DNA of 64,000 nt from Phycisphaerales bacterium. GTDB taxonomy: Bacteria; Planctomycetota; Phycisphaerae; Phycisphaerales; UBA1924. Position 1 is the first letter of the stretch. Every line of letters starts with the position of its first letter. Where the stretch lies: positions 1-64,000 of the forward strand of contig JAJDDJ010000022.1 of NCBI GenBank assembly GCA_029260395.1, given 5' to 3'. Positions 1 through 8,696 of this stretch are shown here, in pieces. Position numbers and translations under genes: made by a program. The notes below the pieces were generated by a model that was not told where the DNA came from, searched no databases, and worked only from the letters and a program-made list of their open reading frames with translations.

Positions 1-339
1 CCCCACCCTCCATCACCCCCCGCCTCGCCGAACCCCTCCACGATCACCCTGGCCGAGTTCCAGCGGCTCATCGCCGACCGCTACGGACCCACGGACTCCG
101 CCAGAGGCACGCCCGGTACGTTCATGTGGATGATCGAGGAAGTCGGCGAGCTGGCCACCAGCCTCCACGAGTGCTCGCCCGACAAAGCCCCCACCGCCGA
201 GCAGCTCCACAACCTCGAAGAGGAGTTCGCCGATGTGCTCGCCTGGCTGACAACGCTGGCCAACATCAACGGCGTGGACCTGACCAAAGCGGTGAGCAAG
301 TACACCGACCGAAGCCGGGTCGAGGGCGTAAAGGACTAG
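1..339 (+). CDS. MazG-like nucleotide pyrophosphohydrolase, 5' end cut by window
   Basis: The frame is open from base 1 to the TAG at 337-339, so the start lies upstream of the window. Visible residues include TLAEFQRLI, then RGTPGTFMWMIEEVGEL and a second acidic helix LEEEFADVLAW. The EEVGEL plus EEFADVLAW pair is the paired EExxE/ExxD metal-binding helix pattern of all-alpha MazG-type NTP pyrophosphohydrolases, which hydrolyse (d)NTPs to NMP and pyrophosphate in the cytoplasm. About 112 residues are visible, which fits a compact single-domain member. An internal ATG at 124 would cut off part of the conserved helix and is unlikely to be the true start. The family call is from motif recognition; substrate is unknown. 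Confidence 0.8.
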   Translation, partial: PHPPSPPASPNPSTITLAEFQRLIADRYGPTDSARGTPGTFMWMIEEVGELATSLHECSPDKAPTAEQLHNLEEEFADVLAWLTTLANINGVDLTKAVSKYTDRSRVEGVKD

Positions 340-399
340 CCAAAAGGCCGTGAGGGAGAGACGGCGAGAACGCAGAGACGCTGAGCCCCATGTGAAGCG

Positions 400-419
400 A
401 AGACGCGGAGAACGCGGAG
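400..419 (+). repeat. dispersed repeat AAGACGCGGAGAACGCGGAG, copy 1
   Basis: This 20-base string recurs exactly on the minus strand at 20194-20213. It sits in a longer run of related GCAGAGACGC and GCGGAGAACGC words (361-420). Both copies are intergenic. Confidence 0.75.
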
Positions 420-573
420 GTAACCGGCCTTCCTTTTAGCCCAGGGCGGAAGCCCTGTGGCAGCTTCAAGAAGCTCCACCACCGAGGCGCGATCGGGCGG
501 CACTCGCAGCTCGCAGCCAGTGCAAACGGTCATCCACGGGAGATACGTGCCCGCGCTTCCTTTCGGGCGCGTT

Positions 574-588
574 GGCATGCCACCCGGA
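574..588 (+). repeat. dispersed element GGCATGCCACCCGGA, copy 1
   Basis: Fifteen bases identical to 29701-29715 and similar to 30571-30583 (TGCCACGCGGAGA). This copy lacks the long downstream hairpin seen at the other two sites, so it may be a partial copy. Confidence 0.6.
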
Positions 589-639
589 CAACCCCATGGC
601 CCGTCGCCTGCATGGCGGACCCGCCGCTATTCTCGCGTG

Positions 640-1677
640 ATGCCCCCCCCCCCCCGCTCGCTCCATGACAAGCACACGCTCAAACTCTGGCAACGGCTCA
701 CCCGGCCGCTCGTGCGGTGGTACGCCCGGCTCGGGCTGCCAAGGTCCGGCTGGCTGCTGCACTACTGGGGCATGAACCGCGCCCAAGACTTCAAGAACGC
801 CCCCATCGTCGAGATCAAGGAGAAGTGGCACGGCCACCGCATCCGCCTTGATCTTGCGGACTTCTTCCAGCGGTGCGGGTACTTCATGTCGTCCTACCAC
901 GAGAAGGATGTGCTGTGCGTGCTCGACCACGGCCTGCGAGCGGGCGACCACGTTGTTGATGGCGGAGCCAACATCGGGCTGGTCACGCTCTTTGCCGCGG
1001 GCAAGGTCGGGCCAACGGGCCGTGTGGACACCTTCGAGCCAAGCCCCGAGCTGTTGCCCACGCTCCGCTGGCATATTTCTGAGAACAAGCTCAGCCAGGT
1101 CGTGCTGCACGAGGCGGGCATCAGCGACGAGCCCGCCACGCTGACCATGTCCATCCCGTCGCTCGACAACACCGGCGCAGGCACGCTGGGCGCTCTGCCC
1201 CCCCGCTACGGCCAGAATACGCGCGAGGTGGGCACCGTCACGACGGTTCGCGGCGACGACGTGCTCGATGCGTCCACCGATGCCCCGCTGCTGGTCAAGC
1301 TCGATATCGAGGGCTTCGAGTTCAAGGCGATGCAGGGCATGGCCGAGACCATCAGGCGACGCAGGCCCGCGATCCTCTGCGAGATGCTCGATGAGATGCT
1401 CGCGCTCAACGGCGCTTCGAGCCGGTCCATCCTCGAGTTCCTGCACCCGATGGGGTACCACCCGTTCGGCCTCGACCGCAAGGGCTGGCGCGGCGGGCAC
1501 AAGCTCCACCTCCACCCGCTGCTGGGCAACCACCTGCGGTTTGAGAAGGACGTCTTCTGGCTGCACCCAGAGAGCACCATGTGGGAGCGCTACGCAGGGT
1601 GCATGCAGCAGCCCGGCCAGTACTGGCGCCACCACCAGCTCCAGGCCGCGGGCCTCAAGGCGGCCAGAGGCGGGTGA
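640..1677 (+). CDS. FkbM family SAM-dependent methyltransferase
   Basis: Predicted cytoplasmic methyltransferase that would transfer a methyl group from SAM to a hydroxyl, often on a sugar or polyketide; the substrate cannot be told. The SAM-binding motif I reads DGGANIGLVTLFAA, followed by the acidic strand end DTFEPSP, and the FkbM C-terminal signature LVKLDIEGFEFKAMQGM with CEM at the next strand. I chose ATG 640 (345 aa) over the open-frame start at 457 because the upstream part consists of repeat DNA. The odd feature is a run of 13 C immediately after the ATG (643-655), encoding four prolines plus the first base of Arg; a one-base change would shift the whole gene. No partner genes are in the same direction, so it appears monocistronic. 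Confidence 0.85.
   Translation: MPPPPRSLHDKHTLKLWQRLTRPLVRWYARLGLPRSGWLLHYWGMNRAQDFKNAPIVEIKEKWHGHRIRLDLADFFQRCGYFMSSYHEKDVLCVLDHGLRAGDHVVDGGANIGLVTLFAAGKVGPTGRVDTFEPSPELLPTLRWHISENKLSQVVLHEAGISDEPATLTMSIPSLDNTGAGTLGALPPRYGQNTREVGTVTTVRGDDVLDASTDAPLLVKLDIEGFEFKAMQGMAETIRRRRPAILCEMLDEMLALNGASSRSILEFLHPMGYHPFGLDRKGWRGGHKLHLHPLLGNHLRFEKDVFWLHPESTMWERYAGCMQQPGQYWRHHQLQAAGLKAARGG
643..655 (+). repeat. C13 homopolymer directly after the start codon
   Basis: Thirteen consecutive C directly following ATG 640-642. Tracts of this length at the 5' end of surface-modification genes are classical slipped-strand phase-variation sites in other bacteria; here the function is inferred only. A sequencing-length error is also possible. 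Confidence 0.7.
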
Positions 1678-2078
1678 AGCACCCACAGTCGGCATGAATA
1701 CGGTCGAGATGCTGGGGCCACGAGAATGAACCGAGGCCCTAACCCGCGGAACGCAAATGATTTAGCAACACAATCAGCCCTGATGGGCTTGAAATGGCGA
1801 ATATTCCGATAGGTCGGCTGGCACCGTCCGTATTCGTGAGGCATATTGGGGTGTCTTGTCTCTCTCCTCCTATGACTCGGCTGCGGGCGGAATATCCGGC
1901 AGTCGAGTTTTTCTTTTTGGGTAACCCGCTTCCTCGCCGCTTCAGGCTCTACGGGGACCCGAAACACCGTCATCGGAGAATGCACCGCTCACCCGGCTTG
2001 GAAACAACCGGGAGGAGTCGGTGTGCGCTTAATGAGGCAACGGGGTGCCAAGGAGCCCTGAGCGTAAGAGCCGGCGGC
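1678..2078. other. intergenic region between convergent genes, no gene seen
   Basis: About 400 bases, visibly less GC-rich than the flanks (runs such as tttttcttttt near 1910). Only small stems are visible: AGCCC-TGAT-GGGCT near 1778 and, read on the minus strand, GAGCC-gcc-GGCTC followed by TT just past the permease stop, a weak terminator candidate. A minus-strand open frame here (to 1985) overlaps the methyltransferase in antisense and has no recognisable protein features. Confidence 0.5.
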
Positions 2079-3482
2079 TCAGCCGACGTGCTTGGGGTCG
2101 AACGCGTCCTGCAGCGCATCGCTCACGATGTTGAACGCGAGCACCAGCACGAACATGAACGCGGTCGCGGCGCCGATCTGCCAGAAGAAGCCGTTGATGA
2201 CCTCGTCCTTGGCATCCTTGATCATGATGCCCCAGCTCGGCTGGCCCTGCACGCCGAGTCCGAGGAAGCTGAGGATGACCTCGGCCTTGATCGCCCCGAC
2301 AAACAGCAGCGACATGTTGATGAACAGCAAGTACGCGGTGTTCGGCACGACGTGCCGAAGCAAAATCCGTTTCTGCGAAGCACCGATCGAGCGAGCCGAC
2401 TGGATGTAGTCCAGGCTCTTGATCTTCATCGCCTCGCCACGCACGACACGGCACGGGCCGATCCAGAACGTCAGAATGAACGCGAGGTACACCGGGATCA
2501 ACGTCTGGCCCAGCGGGATGCCCGCGAAGAACTTCCAGTCGTCCGGAGTGCTGATCTCGCGGACCACGAACGCGATGACGATCAGCCATATGAGGTACGG
2601 GATCGCTGAAATGGTCGAGTAGAGCCAGACGACCGCGTGGTCGATGAGGCCCCCGAAGTAGCCCGCTGCCGCTCCGAGCAGCCCTCCCATGACCACCGCG
2701 ATAAACGACGTCACAAAGCCGATCTGTACCGCGGTCTTAATCGAGTACACCGCCCGCAGGAAGACGCTGCGGCCCTGTGCATCGGTCCCGAGCAGCAGCC
2801 GAAGCTTGTACGCCAACGAGTCCGGGATGGGCATCAGCTCAGCGATCTCGCCTTCTAGCAACTCGAGCTGCGCAAGCTTGGCCGCATCGGCAGCGTCAAC
2901 CGCATCGCTGAGCGCCGCAAGCTCCGATGCGTCGGCCGCCACCTGCGCCGCGTCGATGTCCTTGAGGTATGCATCGCGCTCGTCGAGCGCGTCTTCATAA
3001 TCGGCAATCGCATCGTCGAGCGCATCGAACTTGTCGTTGACCTCGCCGAGCTTGTCTTCGACCAGTTCGGGCTCGGTCGAGAACACCGTGCGCTCCGCGT
3101 AGCCGAACGCGGCCAGCGAACTCTGAGGGTCGCTCGTCCGCAACGCCTTGTCCACGTCGCTCACGATGCGGTCGGCGTGGCTGATGCGGTCCTTGACCGC
3201 AGCGAGCCTGCCGAAGCCCGGCTCCTTGCTCAGCCCCACCCGCTCGGTCACCGCGTCGATCTTGATGAGCCCAGGCGGAACCATGATCGAGATCGCTGTC
3301 GCGAAGAACACCACGATAATCGCCAGCGCCACCACCGCCATGCGGTTGCGCATGAACTTGCGCACACCCGGCAGGTCGAAGAAGCCTTTGGGCCTGTTCG
3401 CACCAGCCCTGGCCGCGAGAAGATCGGGCGGGGAGTCTGCGCTTGTGGCTTGCTTGGGGCTCGTTGGCTTAGGGTCGCTCAT
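2079..3482 (-). CDS. ABC transporter permease, OppC/DppC type with coiled-coil insertion
   Basis: Inner-membrane subunit of a peptide/nickel-type (family 5) importer, 467 aa. TM1 is near residues 48-68. The family signature LLGTDAQGRSVFLRAVY is at 230-246, and the EAA loop that contacts the ATPase reads EAMKIKSLDYIQSARSIGAS. Usual OppC proteins are about 300 aa; here residues about 75-218, between TM1 and the signature, form an extra acidic, Ala/Asp/Leu-rich segment with heptad character (for example the stretches around 145-175 and 183-216), predicted to be a periplasmic coiled coil. Third gene of a minus-strand operon; it starts 2 bases after the permease B stop. No ATPase gene follows, so the ATPases must be encoded elsewhere. 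Confidence 0.88.
   Translation of the reverse strand: MSDPKPTSPKQATSADSPPDLLAARAGANRPKGFFDLPGVRKFMRNRMAVVALAIIVVFFATAISIMVPPGLIKIDAVTERVGLSKEPGFGRLAAVKDRISHADRIVSDVDKALRTSDPQSSLAAFGYAERTVFSTEPELVEDKLGEVNDKFDALDDAIADYEDALDERDAYLKDIDAAQVAADASELAALSDAVDAADAAKLAQLELLEGEIAELMPIPDSLAYKLRLLLGTDAQGRSVFLRAVYSIKTAVQIGFVTSFIAVVMGGLLGAAAGYFGGLIDHAVVWLYSTISAIPYLIWLIVIAFVVREISTPDDWKFFAGIPLGQTLIPVYLAFILTFWIGPCRVVRGEAMKIKSLDYIQSARSIGASQKRILLRHVVPNTAYLLFINMSLLFVGAIKAEVILSFLGLGVQGQPSWGIMIKDAKDEVINGFFWQIGAATAFMFVLVLAFNIVSDALQDAFDPKHVG
2829..3260 (-). other. coiled-coil insertion within the OppC-type permease
   Basis: Codons for about residues 75-218 of the permease. The segment is rich in Ala, Asp, Glu and Leu, with almost no Pro or Cys and repeated hydrophobic a/d spacing. 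It has no counterpart in standard OppC proteins as I know them. Confidence 0.6.
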
Positions 3483-3484
3483 GG

Positions 3485-4543
3485 TTACGAGAGCCTCACG
3501 CGGGGATCAACGAGCGCGTACAGCACGTCGGTGAGAATGTTGCTGGCGATGAAGATGATGGCGAGCACCGCCACGATCGTCTGCGTCACCGGGAAGTCCT
3601 TGTTGGTCACGTGCGTGAACAGCGTCTGGCCCAGACCCGGGATGCTGAAGTACACCTCCAGCAGCAGCGAGCCCACCACGACAAACGGCAGCGTGATCAT
3701 CACCCGCGTGATGATCGGGATCATCGCGTTGCGCAGCAGGTGCTTGACGAGAACCGTCCGCTCAGGGCAGCCCTTGGCGCGGGCCGTGCGGATGTAGTCC
3801 GATGTGCTCTGCTCGACGATCACGCTGCGGTAGAACCGCGTGTCGTACCCGAGCGTGACGATGACGCTGATCATCACCGGCAGCAGGCAGTGCTTGGGCC
3901 AACCCAAGAGCGACGGCACGTTGTACCGGTTAAGCCAGCCTCGAATCGTGAGCCCGGCGTCAGGATCCAGCACCTCCGGCGCCGCCACGGCCTCATACCC
4001 CCGAACCGCGAACAGCTCGAAACCGATCGCCTGGGTAAGCCAGTAAGCACCGAAGTATTGCCCGAAGATGATGAACACCAGAAAGCTGATGCTCATCCCG
4101 ATGACCGCAAAGAACACGAGCGCCCGGTCAATCCACCGCCCCCTGTTCGCCGCCGACACAAGCCCCACTGCCACCGACAAGAACGTCGACAGAATCAGCG
4201 CTGGCACCGTGAGAGACAGGCTCGGCATGACCGAGGGCCGAACGATGTTCCACACCGAATCCTCGCGGTACCACGAACGATCATCAAACCCGAACACCGA
4301 GCCCGTCCAATGAACGCCTTCCTCATCCAGCCTGATCGGCAGCATGAACTCGGCGAATTGCACGAGCAGCGGCCGGTCGATCCCGAGCTCCACACGCTTG
4401 GCCGCGATCTCGACCTCGGTCGCGTTCTTGCTCAGCTGCGCATAGACCGGGTCGTTAACCCGCAGAAGCACCATGAGCAGCAGAACGATCCCCAAGAAAA
4501 TCGGGATGTTGTACAGAATTCGTCGAAACGTGTACGCCCACAT
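3485..4543 (-). CDS. ABC transporter permease, OppB/DppB type
   Basis: Inner-membrane permease subunit, 352 aa, of the same family 5 importer. The N-terminal MWAYTFRRILYNIPIFLGI is the typical OppB first helix (usually MxxYxxRRLLxxIP). The EAA loop reads YIRTARAKGCPERTVLVKH, followed by a conserved helix with EVYFSIPGLGQ. A roughly 60-residue periplasmic stretch between helices (GFDDRSWYREDS region) is longer than in Escherichia coli OppB, as often in this subgroup. Middle gene of the operon: 90 bases after the binding protein and 2 bases before permease C, so translational coupling with permease C is likely. Confidence 0.9.
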   Translation of the reverse strand: MWAYTFRRILYNIPIFLGIVLLLMVLLRVNDPVYAQLSKNATEVEIAAKRVELGIDRPLLVQFAEFMLPIRLDEEGVHWTGSVFGFDDRSWYREDSVWNIVRPSVMPSLSLTVPALILSTFLSVAVGLVSAANRGRWIDRALVFFAVIGMSISFLVFIIFGQYFGAYWLTQAIGFELFAVRGYEAVAAPEVLDPDAGLTIRGWLNRYNVPSLLGWPKHCLLPVMISVIVTLGYDTRFYRSVIVEQSTSDYIRTARAKGCPERTVLVKHLLRNAMIPIITRVMITLPFVVVGSLLLEVYFSIPGLGQTLFTHVTNKDFPVTQTIVAVLAIIFIASNILTDVLYALVDPRVRLS

Positions 4544-4633
4544 GGTGCCGGCAAACCTCTCTAGCGTCTCGTTGGCCGGCTCGACACCATCGCCCCGGCG
4601 GCCTCAACCCATCAACTCAAAACCACGATTGAT

Positions 4634-6394
4634 CTAACGCTTGGAGTCGTCGGCGTCCAGCATCTTGTACCAACCGTAGTACCGCTCGTTGGGCTTGGCA
4701 TTCTTGAGCCACGGCGCGATGAGGTAGTACCGAACCCTTGCCAGAGCGCCGATCGCCGGGATGTCCTCGAAGAGCATCTCCTGCATCTGGTTGTAGATCC
4801 GGGTGCGTTCTTCGCCGGGCTCCATCGCAACGATGGACTCGTACAGCTTGTCGTACTCGGGGTTGTTGTAGTTGTAGTGGTTCGAGCCGGGGCTCGCGTT
4901 GGGGCCGTAGAACAGCGCGAGGTTGTTCTCGCCGTCGGGATAGTCGCTCGACCACGCGAAGCTGAACATCGGGGCCTGGCGCTTGTTGACCTGTTCGATG
5001 AGCTGCGAGAAGTCCACGAGGATCGGATCGAGCTTGACGTTGATCCTCGAAAGCTGCCGCTGGAGCATCTCGACCTGCTGATCGTTGTTCCCGCCCTGGC
5101 TCGTGTAGAACCGGATCGGGGGCAGGCCTTGGCCATCGGGATATCCAGCTTCAACGAGTGCAGCCTTGGCAGCCTGAATGTCCGGCCCGCGCGGGGCCCT
5201 GGGATCACGGCCGTTTTCAGGGTGACCTTCAAGAGCGGGCGGGATCACGCCGTCGTAGACCGTGCACAGACCCTCATAGAAATCCTGATTGAACTCGTCC
5301 CAGTCCACCGCCAGGGAGATCGCCCGACGAAGCGCCTTCTTCTCTGGCGTGTAACCGCCGACCAGTTCGTCCTCCATGTTGAACGCACGGAAGATGTAGT
5401 CGAGCAGCGGAACCGCAGCGTGCGTGATGCCCTCCTGGCGGAATTCACGGCTGAGCCTCTTCGAACGCTTGCTAAATGCCTCGGGGAAGTAGGCCGAGGG
5501 CACCTGGATCAGGCCCAGCTTGTTCTGACGGAACTCAAGCCAAAGGGGCTGGTCCTCGATGTAGAAAGTGAACTCAAGCCGATCCGCAATCGGAAGCCTC
5601 GTGCCCGCTGCCTCAGCGAGGCCCAGCGCGGCATCCTCTTCCGACCACAACTCGGCCTCCGGGTAGAACATCGGGCGATAGGCCGGGTTGCGGTCAAACG
5701 TCATGTGGCTCTTGGGCACCCACTCATCGAGCACGAACGGGCCGCTGCCCACCGGGTTGCGGCTGAAATCCTCGCCGTAGTGCTCAACCGCCTCGTGAGG
5801 AACGATGGACGTTTGGAACATCGTCAGCACCCACAGAAACCGGTACACGGGTTGGGTGAGAACCACCTCGAAAGTGCGATCATCGATCTTGACAAGCCCC
5901 GCTACGTCCGCGTCGTAGTCGAACTTCGTGCCCTGGGCGTTCGCCTCAAGCCCCTCGATCGTGTCGCGGAGCAGCCACCAGTTCTCGAGCTTGTTATCCA
6001 GATCAGCAAGTCGCTTCCACGAGTAGAACACATCGTCGGTGACCATCTTTCGGCCTTCGCCACCCGGGAAGCACTCATCGTCGATGAAGAAGATGTCGTC
6101 CCTGAGCGTGAACCGCCACCGCTTGCCGTCATCAAGCCGCTCAGGCAGGTCCTCCAACAGAAGCGGGACAAACCGTGTGGTGTCGTAGTAAGCGACCTCC
6201 AACAGCGTCTCGTACATTTGTACGGTCGCCTTGTTGTCATACACCGTCGAGCCCTGCACCGGGTCGAGGCTCTTGGGGCCGTCCGTCCGGACGGGCAACT
6301 GGACCACCCGGTCCTGAGCGCCAGCCACCGACACGAGAATGAGGGTTAGAAACGTCGCGATTCGCTGGAACATGCCATCAGCCTTCCGGTTCAT
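4634..6394 (-). CDS. extracellular solute-binding protein, family 5 (oligopeptide type)
   Basis: Periplasmic ligand-capture subunit of the importer, 586 aa. A signal peptide is visible (FQRIATFLTLILVSVAGAQ), followed by the family pattern PKSLDPVQGSTVYD, VQMYETLLEV and the long SBP_bac_5 body with NPVGSGPFVLDEW and YPDGENN near the C-terminus. First gene of the three-gene minus-strand operon with both permeases. Ligand is not predictable from sequence; peptides, nickel chelates and oligosaccharides are all carried by this family. Start at 6394 is the longest; ATG at 6373 just before the hydrophobic segment would give a more compact signal peptide. Confidence 0.88.
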   Translation of the reverse strand: MNRKADGMFQRIATFLTLILVSVAGAQDRVVQLPVRTDGPKSLDPVQGSTVYDNKATVQMYETLLEVAYYDTTRFVPLLLEDLPERLDDGKRWRFTLRDDIFFIDDECFPGGEGRKMVTDDVFYSWKRLADLDNKLENWWLLRDTIEGLEANAQGTKFDYDADVAGLVKIDDRTFEVVLTQPVYRFLWVLTMFQTSIVPHEAVEHYGEDFSRNPVGSGPFVLDEWVPKSHMTFDRNPAYRPMFYPEAELWSEEDAALGLAEAAGTRLPIADRLEFTFYIEDQPLWLEFRQNKLGLIQVPSAYFPEAFSKRSKRLSREFRQEGITHAAVPLLDYIFRAFNMEDELVGGYTPEKKALRRAISLAVDWDEFNQDFYEGLCTVYDGVIPPALEGHPENGRDPRAPRGPDIQAAKAALVEAGYPDGQGLPPIRFYTSQGGNNDQQVEMLQRQLSRINVKLDPILVDFSQLIEQVNKRQAPMFSFAWSSDYPDGENNLALFYGPNASPGSNHYNYNNPEYDKLYESIVAMEPGEERTRIYNQMQEMLFEDIPAIGALARVRYYLIAPWLKNAKPNERYYGWYKMLDADDSKR

Positions 6395-6593
6395 GGTTCA
6401 ATCCGGGCCTGATCGTCCGCCCTGAGCCCGTGCCCACGGCCGATCCGGAGACCCGCAGGGGCAATCGTAGCGGCTACCGCCGAGCCACGCCCCAACCCAC
6501 GCTAGAGACCCCGCCAACAGCTTCTACCGACCAGCCCATCGCTCAGAGCCGAGGGGATTCCCCGTAATTTCGTTGGATCCGCGAACGAAGACA

Positions 6594-7754
6594 ATGACCG
6601 GTGACCGATCACGCAGCCCGGGCGCGTTGGCCGATGAACAATCCGCCATGCTCGCAGGCCCTTTGCATCAAACCTCCCCAACCTCGGTCGTCGATGCCTC
6701 GGGCCGAGAGCTCCTGTTCTTCGGAGGGTGCAACTACCTGGGCCTCGGCCAGCATCCCGCCGTCCTCGAAGCGGTCCGGAGCCACCTCGCCTCCCACGGC
6801 CTGTCCGCAGGTGCCAGCCGAACCACCACGGGCAACTCCCCGCTGCACACCCGGCTCGAAGCTGAGCTCGCGGACTTCCTCAGATTGCCAGCCGTCGCGC
6901 TCTTGCCCGATGGCTACACCGCCAACATCGCCGCCGCTCAGGCGCTGGCCTCGTCGGGCGTGGCCGATGCGCACCTCGACGCACGCGCCCACCCGAGCCT
7001 GCGAGACGCTGCACGCGCAGCCTGCGTGCGCACCATCAGACTCCCCCACCGGCAAGTACTCGATCAAGCAATCAATACAACGGCGGCAGGGCCTGTAGCC
7101 GTCTGGACCGACGGCATCTTCACCGCTGACGGCTCGGTTGCACCCATCACCGAGCATCTCCAGGCCTTGCCGAATGACGGCGTGCTGCTCGTTGACGACT
7201 GCCACGGGTTCGCAGCCATCGGCCCCGGTGGGCGCGGCACGACCGCCGAGTTCGTACATGACCCCCGGCTCGTGGTCACCACCACGCTCGCCAAAGGCCT
7301 GGGCGCAGCTGGCGGCATCGTCGCGGGCCAAGCCAGCCTCATCGAGCGCGTCCGCGCCACGTCCGCATTCGTATGCACCACACCAATCGCGCCCGCGCTG
7401 GCTGCGGGTTCGTTGGCTGCTCTTTCGGTCTTGCGGGCCGAGCCCGACCGTGTCGAACGCGCACGAACCAACGCCCTCCGCGCGCGCGCGGCCCTGCGCC
7501 GCGCCGGACTCAACGTGCCTGATGAACCCGCGCCGATCATCGGCCTCGCGCCCTTCGAGGCCAGCAGGCTCCGCGCGGTCCGCGACCACCTGCTAGAGGC
7601 TGGCATTCTCGCGCCGCTCATCGAGTACCCGGGGAGCGACAAGCCGCTCTACTTCAGGATCACCCTCAGCAGCGAACACTCTCCAGCACAGATCGATCAA
7701 CTGGGCCAAGCGATGGCACACGCGGTCGAGGCCACCGCTGCGATCACGACTTGA
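6594..7754 (+). CDS. PLP-dependent alpha-oxoamine synthase family enzyme (BioF/KBL-like)
   Basis: Fold-type I PLP enzyme of the 8-amino-7-oxononanoate synthase / 2-amino-3-ketobutyrate CoA ligase family, which condenses an amino acid with an acyl-CoA. The pattern NYLGLGQHPAV, then SAGASRTTTGNSPLHTRLE, VDDCHGFAAIGPGGRGT and the PLP-lysine region TTLAKGLGAAGG are all in the family order. The usual DEAHG motif is DDCHG here, which may shift acyl or amino substrate preference. The frame is open from a TTG at 6573; I prefer ATG 6594 (386 aa), and ATG 6648 is also possible. No biotin genes adjoin it, so a role in biotin synthesis is not supported by context. Confidence 0.8.
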   Translation: MTGDRSRSPGALADEQSAMLAGPLHQTSPTSVVDASGRELLFFGGCNYLGLGQHPAVLEAVRSHLASHGLSAGASRTTTGNSPLHTRLEAELADFLRLPAVALLPDGYTANIAAAQALASSGVADAHLDARAHPSLRDAARAACVRTIRLPHRQVLDQAINTTAAGPVAVWTDGIFTADGSVAPITEHLQALPNDGVLLVDDCHGFAAIGPGGRGTTAEFVHDPRLVVTTTLAKGLGAAGGIVAGQASLIERVRATSAFVCTTPIAPALAAGSLAALSVLRAEPDRVERARTNALRARAALRRAGLNVPDEPAPIIGLAPFEASRLRAVRDHLLEAGILAPLIEYPGSDKPLYFRITLSSEHSPAQIDQLGQAMAHAVEATAAITT

Positions 7755-7784
7755 GAATGCTCCACCTGAGATAGTGCGACCGGT

Positions 7785-8696
7785 TCAGACGCTCTGTGCC
7801 ACCGGCTGGGATTGGGCGGCGGGCTTGGGCTCTGAGACCGAACCCGGCGTGGAAATCAGCGCGGGCTTGCGCAGCAGGGCACGGTACTCGCCGTACGCCT
7901 GCGGGTGGCTCTTGTGGTCGCTCTTGCGGTCCTTGACCACCTCGTAGCCGCAGGATGCAATCAGCGCCCGCAGCTTGTCCTCACTGAACGAGTGAGGATG
8001 CATGTGGTCGGAATAGTCCATGAGGTCCACCAGCAGCCACATGAACCCGCCTGGCCTGAGCAACCGGCGCATCTCACCCATCACCCTCGGCGGGTCCGAC
8101 ACATGGTCGAGGCAGTTCTCGATGATCACCAGATCCGCAAAGCCCGCGGGCAACGGGATGTTCTCACCCGCCGCCGCGATGTACGTCACCTCGTCCGCGT
8201 GCGCGTGCGTGGGCAGCAGGTCCTCGACGACGTACCCCTCCGCGATCGGATCGACCGCAACCGTGCGCCGCCAGCGCGCCTCAGCGACCGAGGGATAAGG
8301 CCCCGCGCCGATCTCGACGACCGACTGCTGCGCGCACCATGCAGTCCGCGCTGCGTCCGTGTCTTCGAGCCCGACGAACTGGCCGAGTTCGACCAGCCGC
8401 TGCCGCTGCCATGTGCCGAATGCGGTCTGATAACCGCCCGCATCGGCGAGCTGCTTGGGATCGCGTGCAACGCCTACCCAGAAATTCAGTTCGTCGCGGT
8501 ACTTGGGCGTGAGGGCCGGGTCCTCGGAGCCGTCGGCGTTGACCGCTCGGCCGTCGAGCAGACCCCCACGCCAAACCGCGACCTCACCGCCGCTGCGGGC
8601 ACGCAGCAGGTGCTCAATCGCGTCGATCTTGGCGTGCGTCTCGGCCATCCCGGGCTTCATCAGTCGCTGGATGGTGGCCTTGAGTTGCTGCTTCAT
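7785..8696 (-). CDS. class I SAM-dependent methyltransferase
   Basis: About 303 aa. The middle region carries motif I as VVEIGAGPYPS, a motif with VDPIAEGY, and the post-motif region DLVIIENCLDHVSDP followed by LLRPGGFMWLLVD, all typical of Methyltransf_11/25 domains. A short helical segment KQQLKATIQRLMKPGM precedes it. I chose the ATG at 8696 because GGGAG lies at good distance upstream; the open frame extends to 8762. The domain type often occurs next to glycan or natural-product genes, but here the neighbours are unrelated and the substrate is unknown. Confidence 0.8.
   Translation of the reverse strand: MKQQLKATIQRLMKPGMAETHAKIDAIEHLLRARSGGEVAVWRGGLLDGRAVNADGSEDPALTPKYRDELNFWVGVARDPKQLADAGGYQTAFGTWQRQRLVELGQFVGLEDTDAARTAWCAQQSVVEIGAGPYPSVAEARWRRTVAVDPIAEGYVVEDLLPTHAHADEVTYIAAAGENIPLPAGFADLVIIENCLDHVSDPPRVMGEMRRLLRPGGFMWLLVDLMDYSDHMHPHSFSEDKLRALIASCGYEVVKDRKSDHKSHPQAYGEYRALLRKPALISTPGSVSEPKPAAQSQPVAQSV

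Larger units (their letters stand above)
340..639. other. intergenic stretch with three different repeat elements
   Basis: About 300 bases between the MazG-like gene and the methyltransferase. It holds a GCGGAGAACGCGGAG-type repeat (400-419, also near 20.2 kb), a short palindrome AGGGC-ggaa-GCCCT (439-460) and the element GGCATGCCACCCGGA (574-588, also at 29.7 kb). The open frame of the downstream gene extends back through these repeats to 457, but repeat content argues against that part being protein. Confidence 0.6.

Noticed and set aside
466..1695. Long minus-strand open frame across the FkbM gene
   Set aside because: It is the antisense of a well-supported gene in GC-rich DNA, has no family motif, and shows Arg/Ala/Val-rich shadow composition.
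1590..1985. Minus-strand frame of 131 codons in the 1.7-2.0 kb gap
   Set aside because: No family, overlaps the methyltransferase end in antisense, and composition is not coding-like.
4877..6349. Plus-strand 490-codon frame over the binding protein gene
   Set aside because: Antisense shadow; no domain or ribosome binding site; the minus strand carries a complete SBP_bac_5 gene.
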